In this document: positions 1 through 6,677 of the stretch, piece after piece
How the letters are laid out: every line of letters begins with the position of its first letter
Numbering within the stretch: the first letter of the stretch is position 1
NCBI GenBank assembly: GCA_902767005.1
Contig: CACXFY010000107.1
Location: 1 to 19,237 of the forward strand
Source: an uncultured Erysipelotrichaceae bacterium
Lineage (GTDB): Bacteria; Bacillota_I; Bacilli_A; RF39; UBA660
Direction of reading: 5' to 3'
Length of the DNA stretch: 19,237 nucleotides
Program-made: the position numbers and the translations under genes
Notes under the pieces: model-generated
What the model saw: only the letters and a program-made list of their open reading frames with translations
What the model was told of the DNA's origin: nothing
Databases searched by the model: none

Positions 1-1
1 A

Positions 2-1312
2 AAGAATAAGATGCTTCAAAGAATTTATGGTATTTGTTTTGATAATCCAGAAGACTTAGAGGCTCATTTAAAAGAATTAGAAGAAGCCAAAGAAAGAGAC
101 CATAGAAAGATTGGCAAAGACTTAGGAATTTACATGATGAGTGACTTAGTAGGTAGAGGACTACCAATGTATTTACCAAATGGTTTTACTATGTGGAATT
201 TATTAGAGAACTATATTCGTGATAAAGAGTTAGCACGTGGTTATTTACATGTTCAAACTCCACCATTAGGTAATGTTGACTTATATAAGACATCTGGACA
301 CTGGGATCATTATCAAGATTCAATGTTCCCAAAAATGGAAGTAGAAGGTGAAGAATTTGTTCTACGTCCAATGAACTGCCCACATCATATGGTCATCTAT
401 GGTAATGAATTACATTCGTATAGAGATTTACCACTTCGTATCGCTGAAATCGCAAGAGACTGTCGTTATGAAGCAAGTGGAGCTCTAAAAGGAATTGAAA
501 GAGTAAGAACATTCTGTCAAAATGATTCACATATATTCTGTACTTTAGAACAAGTTGCTAGTGAATTTAAAGGTGTTGTAGATTTAATATTAGAGTGTTA
601 TAAGGAATTAGGAATAGAAGATTATAGATTTGAATTATCACTAAGAGATCCTGAAGATAAGGTAAAATATCATCAAGATGATAAAATGTGGAACGAAGCC
701 GAAGATATGCTACGTAAAGTATTAAAAGAATTAAAGATTGATTATGTGGAAAAAATTGGTGAAGCTGCTTTTTATGGACCAAAATTAGATGTCCAAGTAA
801 AACCAGCTGTTGGTAATGAAATAACTTTATCTACTTGCCAATTAGACTTCTGCTTACCAGCTAAATTTGATTTAAATTATATTGATGATAAAGGATCAAA
901 AGTTACTCCAGTAGTTATTCATAGAGCTATCTTTGGATCAATCGATAGATTTATTGCTTACTACTTAGAAGAGACTAAAGGTAATCTACCAACTTGGTTA
1001 GCTCCAAATCAAGTAACAGTAATTCCAGTAAATCCAGAATTCCATGATGAATATGCTAAAGAAGTATATGAATTGTTAAAAGAAAATGGCGTAAGAGTAA
1101 AACTAGATAATAGAAATGAAAAACTAAGTTATCGTCTAAGAGAAACTCAAGTGTCTAAAGTACCATATACTTTAATCTTAGGAGATAACGAAAAAGAAGC
1201 TAAAACTATTAGTTATCGATTATTTGGTAGTAAAGATACAACTACTGTATCTCAAAAAGAGTATCTTAAACTATTACTAGATGAAATAAATAATAAGAGT
1301 ATAAGAAAATAA
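2..1312 (+). CDS. thrS: Threonine-tRNA ligase, 5'-truncated by window edge
   Basis: Class II aminoacyl-tRNA synthetase that charges tRNA(Thr) in the cytoplasm. The reading frame is open to the left edge, and the first ATG (position 11) falls inside the conserved LQRIYG stretch that joins the editing region to the catalytic core. The N-terminal TGS and editing domains (roughly 200 residues in bacterial ThrRS) therefore lie outside the window. The catalytic core is intact. The three zinc ligands known from E. coli ThrRS are all recognisable: Cys in MNCPHH (377-379), His in DSHIFC (530-532) and His in VIHRAI (920-922). The HH in MNCPHH matches Bacillus and Staphylococcus enzymes rather than the GH of E. 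coli. The C-terminal anticodon-binding domain runs from about 1010 with the usual NEK..YRLRE segment. A terminator overlaps the stop codon, so it is transcriptionally separate from mraZ. Confidence 0.97.
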   Translation, partial: KNKMLQRIYGICFDNPEDLEAHLKELEEAKERDHRKIGKDLGIYMMSDLVGRGLPMYLPNGFTMWNLLENYIRDKELARGYLHVQTPPLGNVDLYKTSGHWDHYQDSMFPKMEVEGEEFVLRPMNCPHHMVIYGNELHSYRDLPLRIAEIARDCRYEASGALKGIERVRTFCQNDSHIFCTLEQVASEFKGVVDLILECYKELGIEDYRFELSLRDPEDKVKYHQDDKMWNEAEDMLRKVLKELKIDYVEKIGEAAFYGPKLDVQVKPAVGNEITLSTCQLDFCLPAKFDLNYIDDKGSKVTPVVIHRAIFGSIDRFIAYYLEETKGNLPTWLAPNQVTVIPVNPEFHDEYAKEVYELLKENGVRVKLDNRNEKLSYRLRETQVSKVPYTLILGDNEKEAKTISYRLFGSKDTTTVSQKEYLKLLLDEINNKSIRK

Positions 1313-1335
1313 GTTCACATGAACTTATTTTTTTT
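1309..1335 (+). terminator. Intrinsic terminator of thrS
   Basis: Near-perfect palindrome ATAAGTTCA/TGAACTTAT (1309-1317 and 1320-1328), with the innermost pairs probably open as loop, followed by eight T (1328-1335). It begins at the thrS stop codon. Confidence 0.85.
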
Positions 1336-1357
1336 GTAAACAATTGTAAAAAGTTAT

Positions 1358-1389
1358 AAAAAGCACTAAAAAATATTTGCTTTTTTTTT
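1358..1389 (+). terminator. Possible second, weak terminator hairpin before mraZ
   Basis: AAAAAGCA (1358-1365) can pair with TGCTTTTT (1378-1385) around a 12-nt loop, followed by a T run to 1389. Only two G-C pairs are present, so this would be weak. Its T tract runs almost straight into a TATAAT hexamer. Confidence 0.35.
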
Positions 1390-1391
1390 AA

Positions 1392-1397
1392 TATAAT
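1392..1397 (+). promoter_or_regulatory. Candidate -10 element of the mraZ operon
   Basis: Perfect TATAAT directly after a nine-T tract. No good -35 hexamer lies 16-18 nt upstream. An alternative pairing, TTGCTT (1377-1382) with TATTAT (1402-1407), has a long 19-nt spacer. Either choice places the transcription start just before or at the first GTGG box. Confidence 0.5.
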
Positions 1398-1416
1398 GTA
1401 ATATTATATGTAAGTA

Positions 1417-1441
1417 GTGGTTGATAGTGGTGAAAAGTGGG
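1417..1441 (+). promoter_or_regulatory. Three MraZ-box-like direct repeats in the mraZ leader
   Basis: GTGGT (1417), GTGGT (1427) and GTGGG (1437) recur with an exact 10-nt period. This matches the known architecture of E. coli MraZ operators: TGG-containing 5-mers with 5-nt spacers upstream of mraZ. The boxes lie downstream of the candidate -10, so they should be in the leader. The third runs into GGGGG (1439-1443), which also serves as the Shine-Dalgarno of mraZ. Bound MraZ would therefore be expected to repress. Site identity is inferred from pattern and position. Confidence 0.72.
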
Positions 1442-1449
1442 GGATGCCT

Positions 1450-1887
1450 ATGTTCATGGGAGAATATCATCATACAATTGATGAAAAAGGAAGAATTATA
1501 ATTCCAGCGAAGTTTCGAGAAATGCTTGGCGATACTTTTATAGTTACTCGTGGAATTGAAAACTGTTTATTTGTATATCCTAATGACGAATGGCAAAAGA
1601 TTGTTACGAAACTAGAATCCTTACCTTTCACTAAGAGAGATGCCAGACAATTTGTACGTTTCTTCCTATCAGGAGCTACTATCGCAGAATTCGACAAACA
1701 AGGTCGTGTAAATCTTACTTCACCATTAATTGATTATGCCAAGTTACAAAAAGATTGTGTTGTAATTGGTACAGGCTCAAGGCTAGAAATATGGTCACAA
1801 GAAGATTGGGACAGTTTCTTCGATTCTGCAAAGGACAATATGTCAGACATAGCTGAAAATTTGTTTAACGAAAGCGTGAACCTATGA
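1450..1887 (+). CDS. mraZ: Transcriptional regulator MraZ
   Basis: DNA-binding regulator, first gene of most dcw clusters, which in E. coli represses its own operon. The 145-residue product is close to the usual 143. It starts MFMGEY, the family's normal N-terminus. Both AbrB-like half-domains are visible, with DEKGR near residue 15 and DKQGR near residue 83. The ATG at 1450 is chosen because it gives the family start and follows GGGGG (1439-1443) by six bases. An in-frame GTG at 1417 is the first operator repeat, and an ATG at 1444 lies too close to the ribosome site. The stop overlaps the rsmH start as ATGA, indicating translational coupling. Confidence 0.95.
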   Translation: MFMGEYHHTIDEKGRIIIPAKFREMLGDTFIVTRGIENCLFVYPNDEWQKIVTKLESLPFTKRDARQFVRFFLSGATIAEFDKQGRVNLTSPLIDYAKLQKDCVVIGTGSRLEIWSQEDWDSFFDSAKDNMSDIAENLFNESVNL

Positions 1888-2810
1888 AACATATAAGTGT
1901 ATTACTTGAAGAATCTATTTCCTCCCTAAATTTAAAAGAAAATAGTATTATTGTAGATTGTACACTCGGCTATGGCGGACACAGTAGTTACATCTTAGAT
2001 AGAATAAAAACGGGGCACTTATTCGCCTTTGACCAAGATAGTGAAGCAATTCGGCATAGTACCGATAGATTAAATGCTATCGGTACTAACTTCACTATCA
2101 TTAAGAGTAACTTTGTTAATTTAAAAGAAGAATTAAGTAAATATGATATTAACAAAGTAGATGGAGTTTTATTTGATCTAGGAGTATCTTCGCCTCAATT
2201 AGATGATAAAGATAGAGGCTTTTCTTTTCATGAAGATGCTAAGTTAGATATGAGAATGGATAAAGATCAATCTCTATCAGCTTATGAAGTAGTAAATAAC
2301 TATAGTAAAGAAGATTTAGCTAGAATCTTCAGAGACTATGGAGAAGATAAATTTGCTAATAATATAGCGAAAAAAATAGTAGAATATCGAGCTAATAAAA
2401 ATATTGAAACAACTCTAGAATTAGTAGATATTATCAAGACAGCTGTACCAATGAAATTTGCTAAATTAAAGCATCCAGCTCGTCAAGTATTTCAAGCTAT
2501 TCGTATCGAAGTAAATCACGAATTAGATGTTATTGAACCAGCCATCAATCAAGCCTTAGACTTATTAAATGTTGGTGGTAGAGTATGTGTAATAACATTC
2601 CATTCTCTAGAAGATCGAATAGTAAAAAGATTATTTAAAGAGAAAACTAAAGTAGATGACATATTACGTGGGGATCCTAATATTCCAGAAGAATATCTAC
2701 CAGATTTTAAACTAGTTGTAAATAAGGCTATCGAGCCAAGTAAAGAAGAACTGGAAAATAACCCAAGAGCAAGAAGTGCTAAACTTCGCGTCATTGAAAG
2801 AATAAAATAG
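1884..2810 (+). CDS. rsmH: 16S rRNA m4C1402 N4-methyltransferase RsmH
   Basis: SAM-dependent enzyme that methylates N4 of C1402 in the 16S rRNA decoding centre (formerly MraW). The 308-residue length fits the family (E. coli 313). The SAM-binding VDCTLGYGGHS lies at residues 24-34, the signature DLGVSSPQLD at 98-107, and further conserved blocks are HPARQVFQAIRIEVN, ITFHSLEDR and the C-terminal NPRARSAKLR. It starts inside the mraZ stop codon (ATGA) and is followed immediately by ftsL, as in canonical dcw order. A 12-bp perfect inverted repeat lies within it (2057-2088). Confidence 0.97.
   Translation: MKHISVLLEESISSLNLKENSIIVDCTLGYGGHSSYILDRIKTGHLFAFDQDSEAIRHSTDRLNAIGTNFTIIKSNFVNLKEELSKYDINKVDGVLFDLGVSSPQLDDKDRGFSFHEDAKLDMRMDKDQSLSAYEVVNNYSKEDLARIFRDYGEDKFANNIAKKIVEYRANKNIETTLELVDIIKTAVPMKFAKLKHPARQVFQAIRIEVNHELDVIEPAINQALDLLNVGGRVCVITFHSLEDRIVKRLFKEKTKVDDILRGDPNIPEEYLPDFKLVVNKAIEPSKEELENNPRARSAKLRVIERIK
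2057..2088 (+). repeat. 12-bp perfect inverted repeat inside rsmH
   Basis: TAGTACCGATAG (2057-2068) and CTATCGGTACTA (2077-2088) are exact reverse complements around an 8-nt spacer. The arms are GC-richer than the surroundings. No T tract follows, so it is not a terminator. Confidence 0.85.
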
Positions 2811-2825
2811 GAGATGATTAATTTG
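2809..2825 (+). promoter_or_regulatory. Ribosome site that sets a TTG start for ftsL
   Basis: AGGAGATGAT (2809-2818) is a near-full match to the extended Shine-Dalgarno AGGAGGTGAT and is followed four bases later by TTG (2823). The upstream in-frame ATG (2814) lies within the Shine-Dalgarno itself and is unlikely to be used. The same arrangement recurs at the next gene. Confidence 0.65.
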
Positions 2826-3122
2826 AGAAAGGTAAAGAAACGACTAAAAATGTCAAAGTTTGAAAGATTATTGTATACTTTGGCTATTTTCTTACTTGTT
2901 ATTGCGCCAGTATCAATAATCTTCTCAAAAGCAACATTAGCTAAAATAAACTTTGAAGTTGAAAAACAAAAAGCTCAAATAGAAGAACAAGAAAAGACAA
3001 ACGAAAGTCTTGCTATGACAATTGATGAGTTAGCTTCCTTAACTAAGATACAAGAAGTTGCAGAGAAACAAGGTTTGAGCTATAATAATAGTAATATTAA
3101 GACAGTATCAAGCGATAAGTAG
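2823..3122 (+). CDS. ftsL: FtsL-like cell-division membrane protein
   Basis: Small bitopic division protein, 99 residues from the TTG start (102 from the ATG at 2814). It has a short basic cytoplasmic tail (KVKKRLKMSK), one transmembrane segment at about residues 19-36, and an extracytoplasmic Glu/Gln/Lys-rich stretch (NFEVEKQKAQIEEQEKTNES) that should form a coiled coil, ending in a segment like those after FtsL/DivIC coils. Sequence conservation in this family is low. The assignment rests on topology, size and position between rsmH and the division PBP, where ftsL normally sits. FtsL works with DivIC and DivIB/FtsQ to recruit and activate the septal synthase. Confidence 0.85.
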   Translation: MRKVKKRLKMSKFERLLYTLAIFLLVIAPVSIIFSKATLAKINFEVEKQKAQIEEQEKTNESLAMTIDELASLTKIQEVAEKQGLSYNNSNIKTVSSDK

Positions 3123-3137
3123 GAAGTGATTAACTTG
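3121..3137 (+). promoter_or_regulatory. Ribosome site that sets a TTG start for the division PBP
   Basis: AGGAAGTGAT (3121-3130) resembles the extended Shine-Dalgarno and precedes TTG (3135) by four bases. The in-frame GTG at 3126 is part of this site. Including the preceding stop, the 18 bases 3120-3137 match 2808-2825 at 15 positions. Confidence 0.65.
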
Positions 3138-5282
3138 AAAAAGAAAAAGAAGAGAAATAATATAAAATACCCACGAGTTATTATATTAATATCTCTTCTT
3201 TTATTTTGTATAATAATTGGAAGAGTAGCGCAATTGGGATTATCTCAAGAAATAGATGGTACTAATCTAAAAGAATTAGCCAAACAACGTACAACCGCAA
3301 CTAAAATAATTGAAGCTAAACGTGGTACTATTTATACTTCCTCTGGAGATGCACTTGCTCTAAATGTTTCTTCCTATAAGTTAATTGCTTATTTAGATCC
3401 TAAAAGAACAACAAATAAAAAGAATCCTCAACATGTAGTAGACAAAGAGCTAACAGCTGAAAAACTAGCACCAATTCTTGGTATGGAAAAAGATCAAGTA
3501 TTAAAGTATTTATCAAAAGAAAACGTTTATCAAACAGAATTTGGTACTAAAGGAAAAGGCCTAAATGAATTAACTAAAAAGAAAATAGATGACTTAAATC
3601 TACCAGGTTTAGACTTTATTGAAAGTTATAAGAGATATTATCCTAAAGGAGATTTTGCTTCATACACTGTAGGTTATGCCAAAGCCGATGTCGATTCTGA
3701 TAATACTATCTCTGGAGAAATGGGTATCGAAAAGAAATATGATAAAGTTTTAAAAGGAGAAGATGGCTATATAAAATATCAAAAAGATAGAAAAGGCTAT
3801 CGTATAGCGGATACTCCAGTAATAGAAGAAGAAGCAACTCAAGGCAAAGATATATATTTAACAATCGATGATAATATCCAATTCTTTGTAGAACAAGCTC
3901 TAAACAATGCTGATATTGGTTATGACTGGGATTGGTTTACAATTACTATTTTGGATGCTAAAACCGGTGCTGTCTTAGGTACAGCGTCATCACCATCATT
4001 TGATCCTAATAAAAGAGATATAACTAATTACTTAGATATGATGGTCGCAAGTCCTTATGAACCAGGAAGTACTATGAAAACATTTACATTTATGGCTGCT
4101 ATGGAAAATGGAGTTTATAATGGTTCAGAAACATATCGTTCAGGTGTCTATGAAACAAGTGATGGTACTGAAATAGGAGACTGGGATAGAAATGGATGGG
4201 GTACAATATCTTTTGATAAAGGTTATGCCTTAAGTAGTAATGTCGGTATTATTAATTTAATACATCGTCATATGAATGCAACTATGTTAAGATCATACTT
4301 TAAAAAGCTAGGTTTTGGTAAAAAGACTGGTATTGAATTACCAAGTGAACTCCCAGGTTATTTAGGTTTTAGATATGAAACAGAAATATTTAATGCTGGA
4401 TTTGGTCAAGGTATAACTACAACACCAATTCAAAATGTTCAAGCTCTTACACCTTTAACAAATGATGGAATGTTATTAAAACCATATATAATAAGTAAAA
4501 TAGTAGATCCAACAACTAATGAAGTAGATGTTGAAAATAAACGTAATGAACAAGAAAGAGTTGCTAGTACTCAAACAGTTCAAAAAATGTTAAAACTAAT
4601 GGATGACTGTGTTAATGGTTATGGTAATACTGGAAGTGGTTATCGACTAGATAATGGTGAATTAATAGGTAAAACTGGTACTGCCCAAATAGCTAGAGAA
4701 CGTGGTGGTGGTTACTTAAATGGTAAAGCAGATATTATTTCATCTTTCTCTGGTATTTATCCAAAATCAGATCCAAAAATAATAATCTATGCTTCAGTAA
4801 AAAGACCAAGTGGTGGATCACAAAAACCAATATCTAATGCTGTCAAAGAAATAGTAAATAATATGGCTAATTTCTATACAACAACAGCTGAAAAGAATAA
4901 CAAATCTACTACTAAAATAATAGATTATAAAGTACCTAATTTTACTAATAAAAAACTAGATATTGTAACATCTACCTTACAAAGTAATAGTATTAAATAT
5001 ACCATTATTGGTAAAGGTAATAAAGTAATAAAACAAACACCAAGTGCTAAAGAAACTATTACTTCTACTGATACAATATTCTTAATAACAAATGATTCTA
5101 AATTAACAATACCAAATGTTAAAGGACTATCTAGTAAAGTAGCCAAAGACCTATTAAAACAATTAAATGTTAAAGTTAATTTAGAGGGAGTAGGCTATGT
5201 AACAGAACAATCTATATCTGAAGGTACTGAAATAACTAAAGGTATGGAAATAACTCTAAAACTTAGTCCTAAATTTTCATAA
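3135..5282 (+). CDS. ftsI: FtsI/PBP2B-type class B penicillin-binding protein with two PASTA domains
   Basis: Septal peptidoglycan transpeptidase, 715 residues from the TTG start, anchored by one N-terminal transmembrane helix (about 15-31) after a very basic tail. A class B dimerisation region begins with EAKRGTIY near residue 60. The transpeptidase motifs are complete: SxxK as STMK (Ser312, Lys315), SxN as SSN (Ser367-Asn369) and KTG (513-515) followed by TAQ. Two C-terminal PASTA domains begin near 599 (KVPNF) and 657 (LTIPNV), as in PBP2B and SpoVD of Firmicutes. It follows ftsL directly and its stop shares a base with the next start (TAATG). SpoVD is an alternative name, but no sporulation genes are present and the position favours vegetative division. 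Confidence 0.95.
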   Translation: MKKKKKRNNIKYPRVIILISLLLFCIIIGRVAQLGLSQEIDGTNLKELAKQRTTATKIIEAKRGTIYTSSGDALALNVSSYKLIAYLDPKRTTNKKNPQHVVDKELTAEKLAPILGMEKDQVLKYLSKENVYQTEFGTKGKGLNELTKKKIDDLNLPGLDFIESYKRYYPKGDFASYTVGYAKADVDSDNTISGEMGIEKKYDKVLKGEDGYIKYQKDRKGYRIADTPVIEEEATQGKDIYLTIDDNIQFFVEQALNNADIGYDWDWFTITILDAKTGAVLGTASSPSFDPNKRDITNYLDMMVASPYEPGSTMKTFTFMAAMENGVYNGSETYRSGVYETSDGTEIGDWDRNGWGTISFDKGYALSSNVGIINLIHRHMNATMLRSYFKKLGFGKKTGIELPSELPGYLGFRYETEIFNAGFGQGITTTPIQNVQALTPLTNDGMLLKPYIISKIVDPTTNEVDVENKRNEQERVASTQTVQKMLKLMDDCVNGYGNTGSGYRLDNGELIGKTGTAQIARERGGGYLNGKADIISSFSGIYPKSDPKIIIYASVKRPSGGSQKPISNAVKEIVNNMANFYTTTAEKNNKSTTKIIDYKVPNFTNKKLDIVTSTLQSNSIKYTIIGKGNKVIKQTPSAKETITSTDTIFLITNDSKLTIPNVKGLSSKVAKDLLKQLNVKVNLEGVGYVTEQSISEGTEITKGMEITLKLSPKFS

Positions 5283-6142
5283 TGAAAGAAGAAAAAATAC
5301 TAAATATCCTAACAGTAATAGTCGTAATAATACTGTTAGGATATTATATAATTACTAATAGTATTCCTAATTATAAAAAAACATTTGGTAGTAGTGATAA
5401 ATTAATAAATACAAATAACTACGTTAATTTAATAAATATGAATGTAAATAATAATATTAATGTGGGTTTTATACTTAATGATAAAAAACAAATATATCAT
5501 ATATATTTCTATGATGATAACAGTATGATTTTCTATAATAAAAATATTGAAAATAATACTTTAAATAAGAGTATGGATATAATAATTACTAGATTAATAG
5601 AAGAAGATTATTTAAAAGAAAAATCTACTATAACTCTTACTAAGTATGATAAAAAATATTATACTGACTTCAAAGATTCACTAAATAAAATATTAAAGAA
5701 GTACAAAGTAAATGTTTATTTAAAAGAAAAACAAAGTGATTTACTAACTCTTGGAAAAGATTTAGAAATAGATAATACTGATAGAGACAAAATATTACTA
5801 GAAATAGATTTATTATTAAAGAGTCAAGTAAATACTAAAGAAGAAAAAGAAGAAGTAAAACTAACTGAAAAAGATATTAAAAAATATTGTAATAGTATTT
5901 ATATGAATATAGAAAAGTATATGACTGATAATAATATAAAAAATGAAGAAAAGAATAATACCAAGTTAGACATAAAGACTATATCAGCAGATAGTAATAG
6001 TAGTATATTCCCTGATAAAGAAAGCTATTATTATATTAAAGATAGTAAAGTTTATGCCTACATAAAGATAACAATAGATGCAAAAAGTAAGGATTATTGT
6101 TATAATGGTAGTATAGATGAATATAAAGTGGGTGCATGCTAA
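5282..6142 (+). CDS. Membrane-anchored protein with RsgI-middle-domain-like region
   Basis: A 286-residue protein with six cytoplasmic residues, a transmembrane helix at about 8-27, and an Asn/Lys-rich extracytoplasmic part. Residues about 47-120 follow the pattern of the middle domain of RsgI-type anti-sigma factors: a strand with clustered Asn in place of DINPS, an N-D-K-K-Q turn, a Y-D-D-N loop, then a helix ending LIEEDYL and a strand. If right, this is the extracytoplasmic module without the cytoplasmic anti-sigma domain. The C-terminal third (about 185-286) begins with a Lys/Glu-rich linker, contains three Cys and is not recognised. Its ATG overlaps the ftsI stop (TAATG) with no clear Shine-Dalgarno, so translation probably depends on ribosomes finishing ftsI. 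The protein is certain as an ORF; the domain call is from memory of the family pattern. Confidence 0.8.
   Translation: MKEEKILNILTVIVVIILLGYYIITNSIPNYKKTFGSSDKLINTNNYVNLINMNVNNNINVGFILNDKKQIYHIYFYDDNSMIFYNKNIENNTLNKSMDIIITRLIEEDYLKEKSTITLTKYDKKYYTDFKDSLNKILKKYKVNVYLKEKQSDLLTLGKDLEIDNTDRDKILLEIDLLLKSQVNTKEEKEEVKLTEKDIKKYCNSIYMNIEKYMTDNNIKNEEKNNTKLDIKTISADSNSSIFPDKESYYYIKDSKVYAYIKITIDAKSKDYCYNGSIDEYKVGAC
5303..5345 (+). repeat. 15-bp perfect inverted repeat near the 5' end of the gene after ftsI
   Basis: AATATCCTAACAGTA (5303-5317) and TACTGTTAGGATATT (5331-5345) are exact reverse complements around a 13-nt spacer. The structure begins 21 bases after the start codon and covers the transmembrane-coding segment. 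No T tract follows, so it is not a simple terminator. In RNA it would form a long hairpin just downstream of ftsI. Confidence 0.9.
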
Positions 6143-6666
6143 TGAAAAAAATGATTAATATTAGAAATTCTATAATCATTGTATTATGTGTAACTATAAT
6201 AATAATGGGTATAGGATTTGTCTTTTTAGCGATGAAATTAAATAATAGTTCACAAGATGCTATATTTGATATATCATTCATTAAGACAGAAGAACCATCT
6301 TACATAAAAGGTGGTAAAACCTCACCATCAGTAAAATCATCTATAACAAATCGTGGTAAAGAAATAAATCTTAATTTCACACTAAGTACATCATATGATC
6401 AAGTAGTACAAACAATACTAATAAGAAATGAAGGAACATTACCAGCTGAAATAATAGATTTAAAAGAAAATCCAGATTACAGTAATGATTTATTAAGTAA
6501 AAGTATAGAACCTATTACTATATCTCATAATGATATTATAGGTACTATCTTAAATCCTGGAGAAGAAGTAGAACTAAAAGTATCAGCTATGTATAATGAA
6601 AGTACTATTAACGTTAAAAAGAATGTTCAATATCAATTGTCTTTAGTAACTGCTACTCCAGAATAG
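6142..6666 (+). CDS. Membrane-anchored beta-sandwich protein, unrecognised
   Basis: A 174-residue protein with one N-terminal transmembrane helix (about 10-31) and an extracytoplasmic region (41-170) of alternating strands that looks like an Ig-like beta-sandwich. It contains a segment VVQTILIRNEGTLPAEI and a later NPGEEVELKV. This pattern recurs in the next gene (YAVTIKNSSDIPMEI, then EPNASKTINI), so the two look like diverged neighbours. The TV.NTG-style segment is also reminiscent of camelysin/TasA-type exported proteins, but no SipW-type signal is evident. The ATG at 6142 is preferred: it overlaps the upstream stop (TAATG) and follows GTGGGTG (6128-6134) by seven bases, whereas the in-frame ATG at 6136 is too close. 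No function assigned. Confidence 0.82.
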   Translation: MKKMINIRNSIIIVLCVTIIIMGIGFVFLAMKLNNSSQDAIFDISFIKTEEPSYIKGGKTSPSVKSSITNRGKEINLNFTLSTSYDQVVQTILIRNEGTLPAEIIDLKENPDYSNDLLSKSIEPITISHNDIIGTILNPGEEVELKVSAMYNESTINVKKNVQYQLSLVTATPE

Positions 6667-6677
6667 TAGGTGATAAT

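Noticed and set aside
11..13. ATG at 11 as the start of thrS
   Set aside because: The frame is open to the left edge and the ATG lies in the conserved LQRIYG region; the real start is outside the window.
6036..6281. Minus-strand ORF across the 5282/6142 gene junction
   Set aside because: Low-complexity AT-driven reading frame, no ribosome site or promoter, and antisense to two coupled genes.
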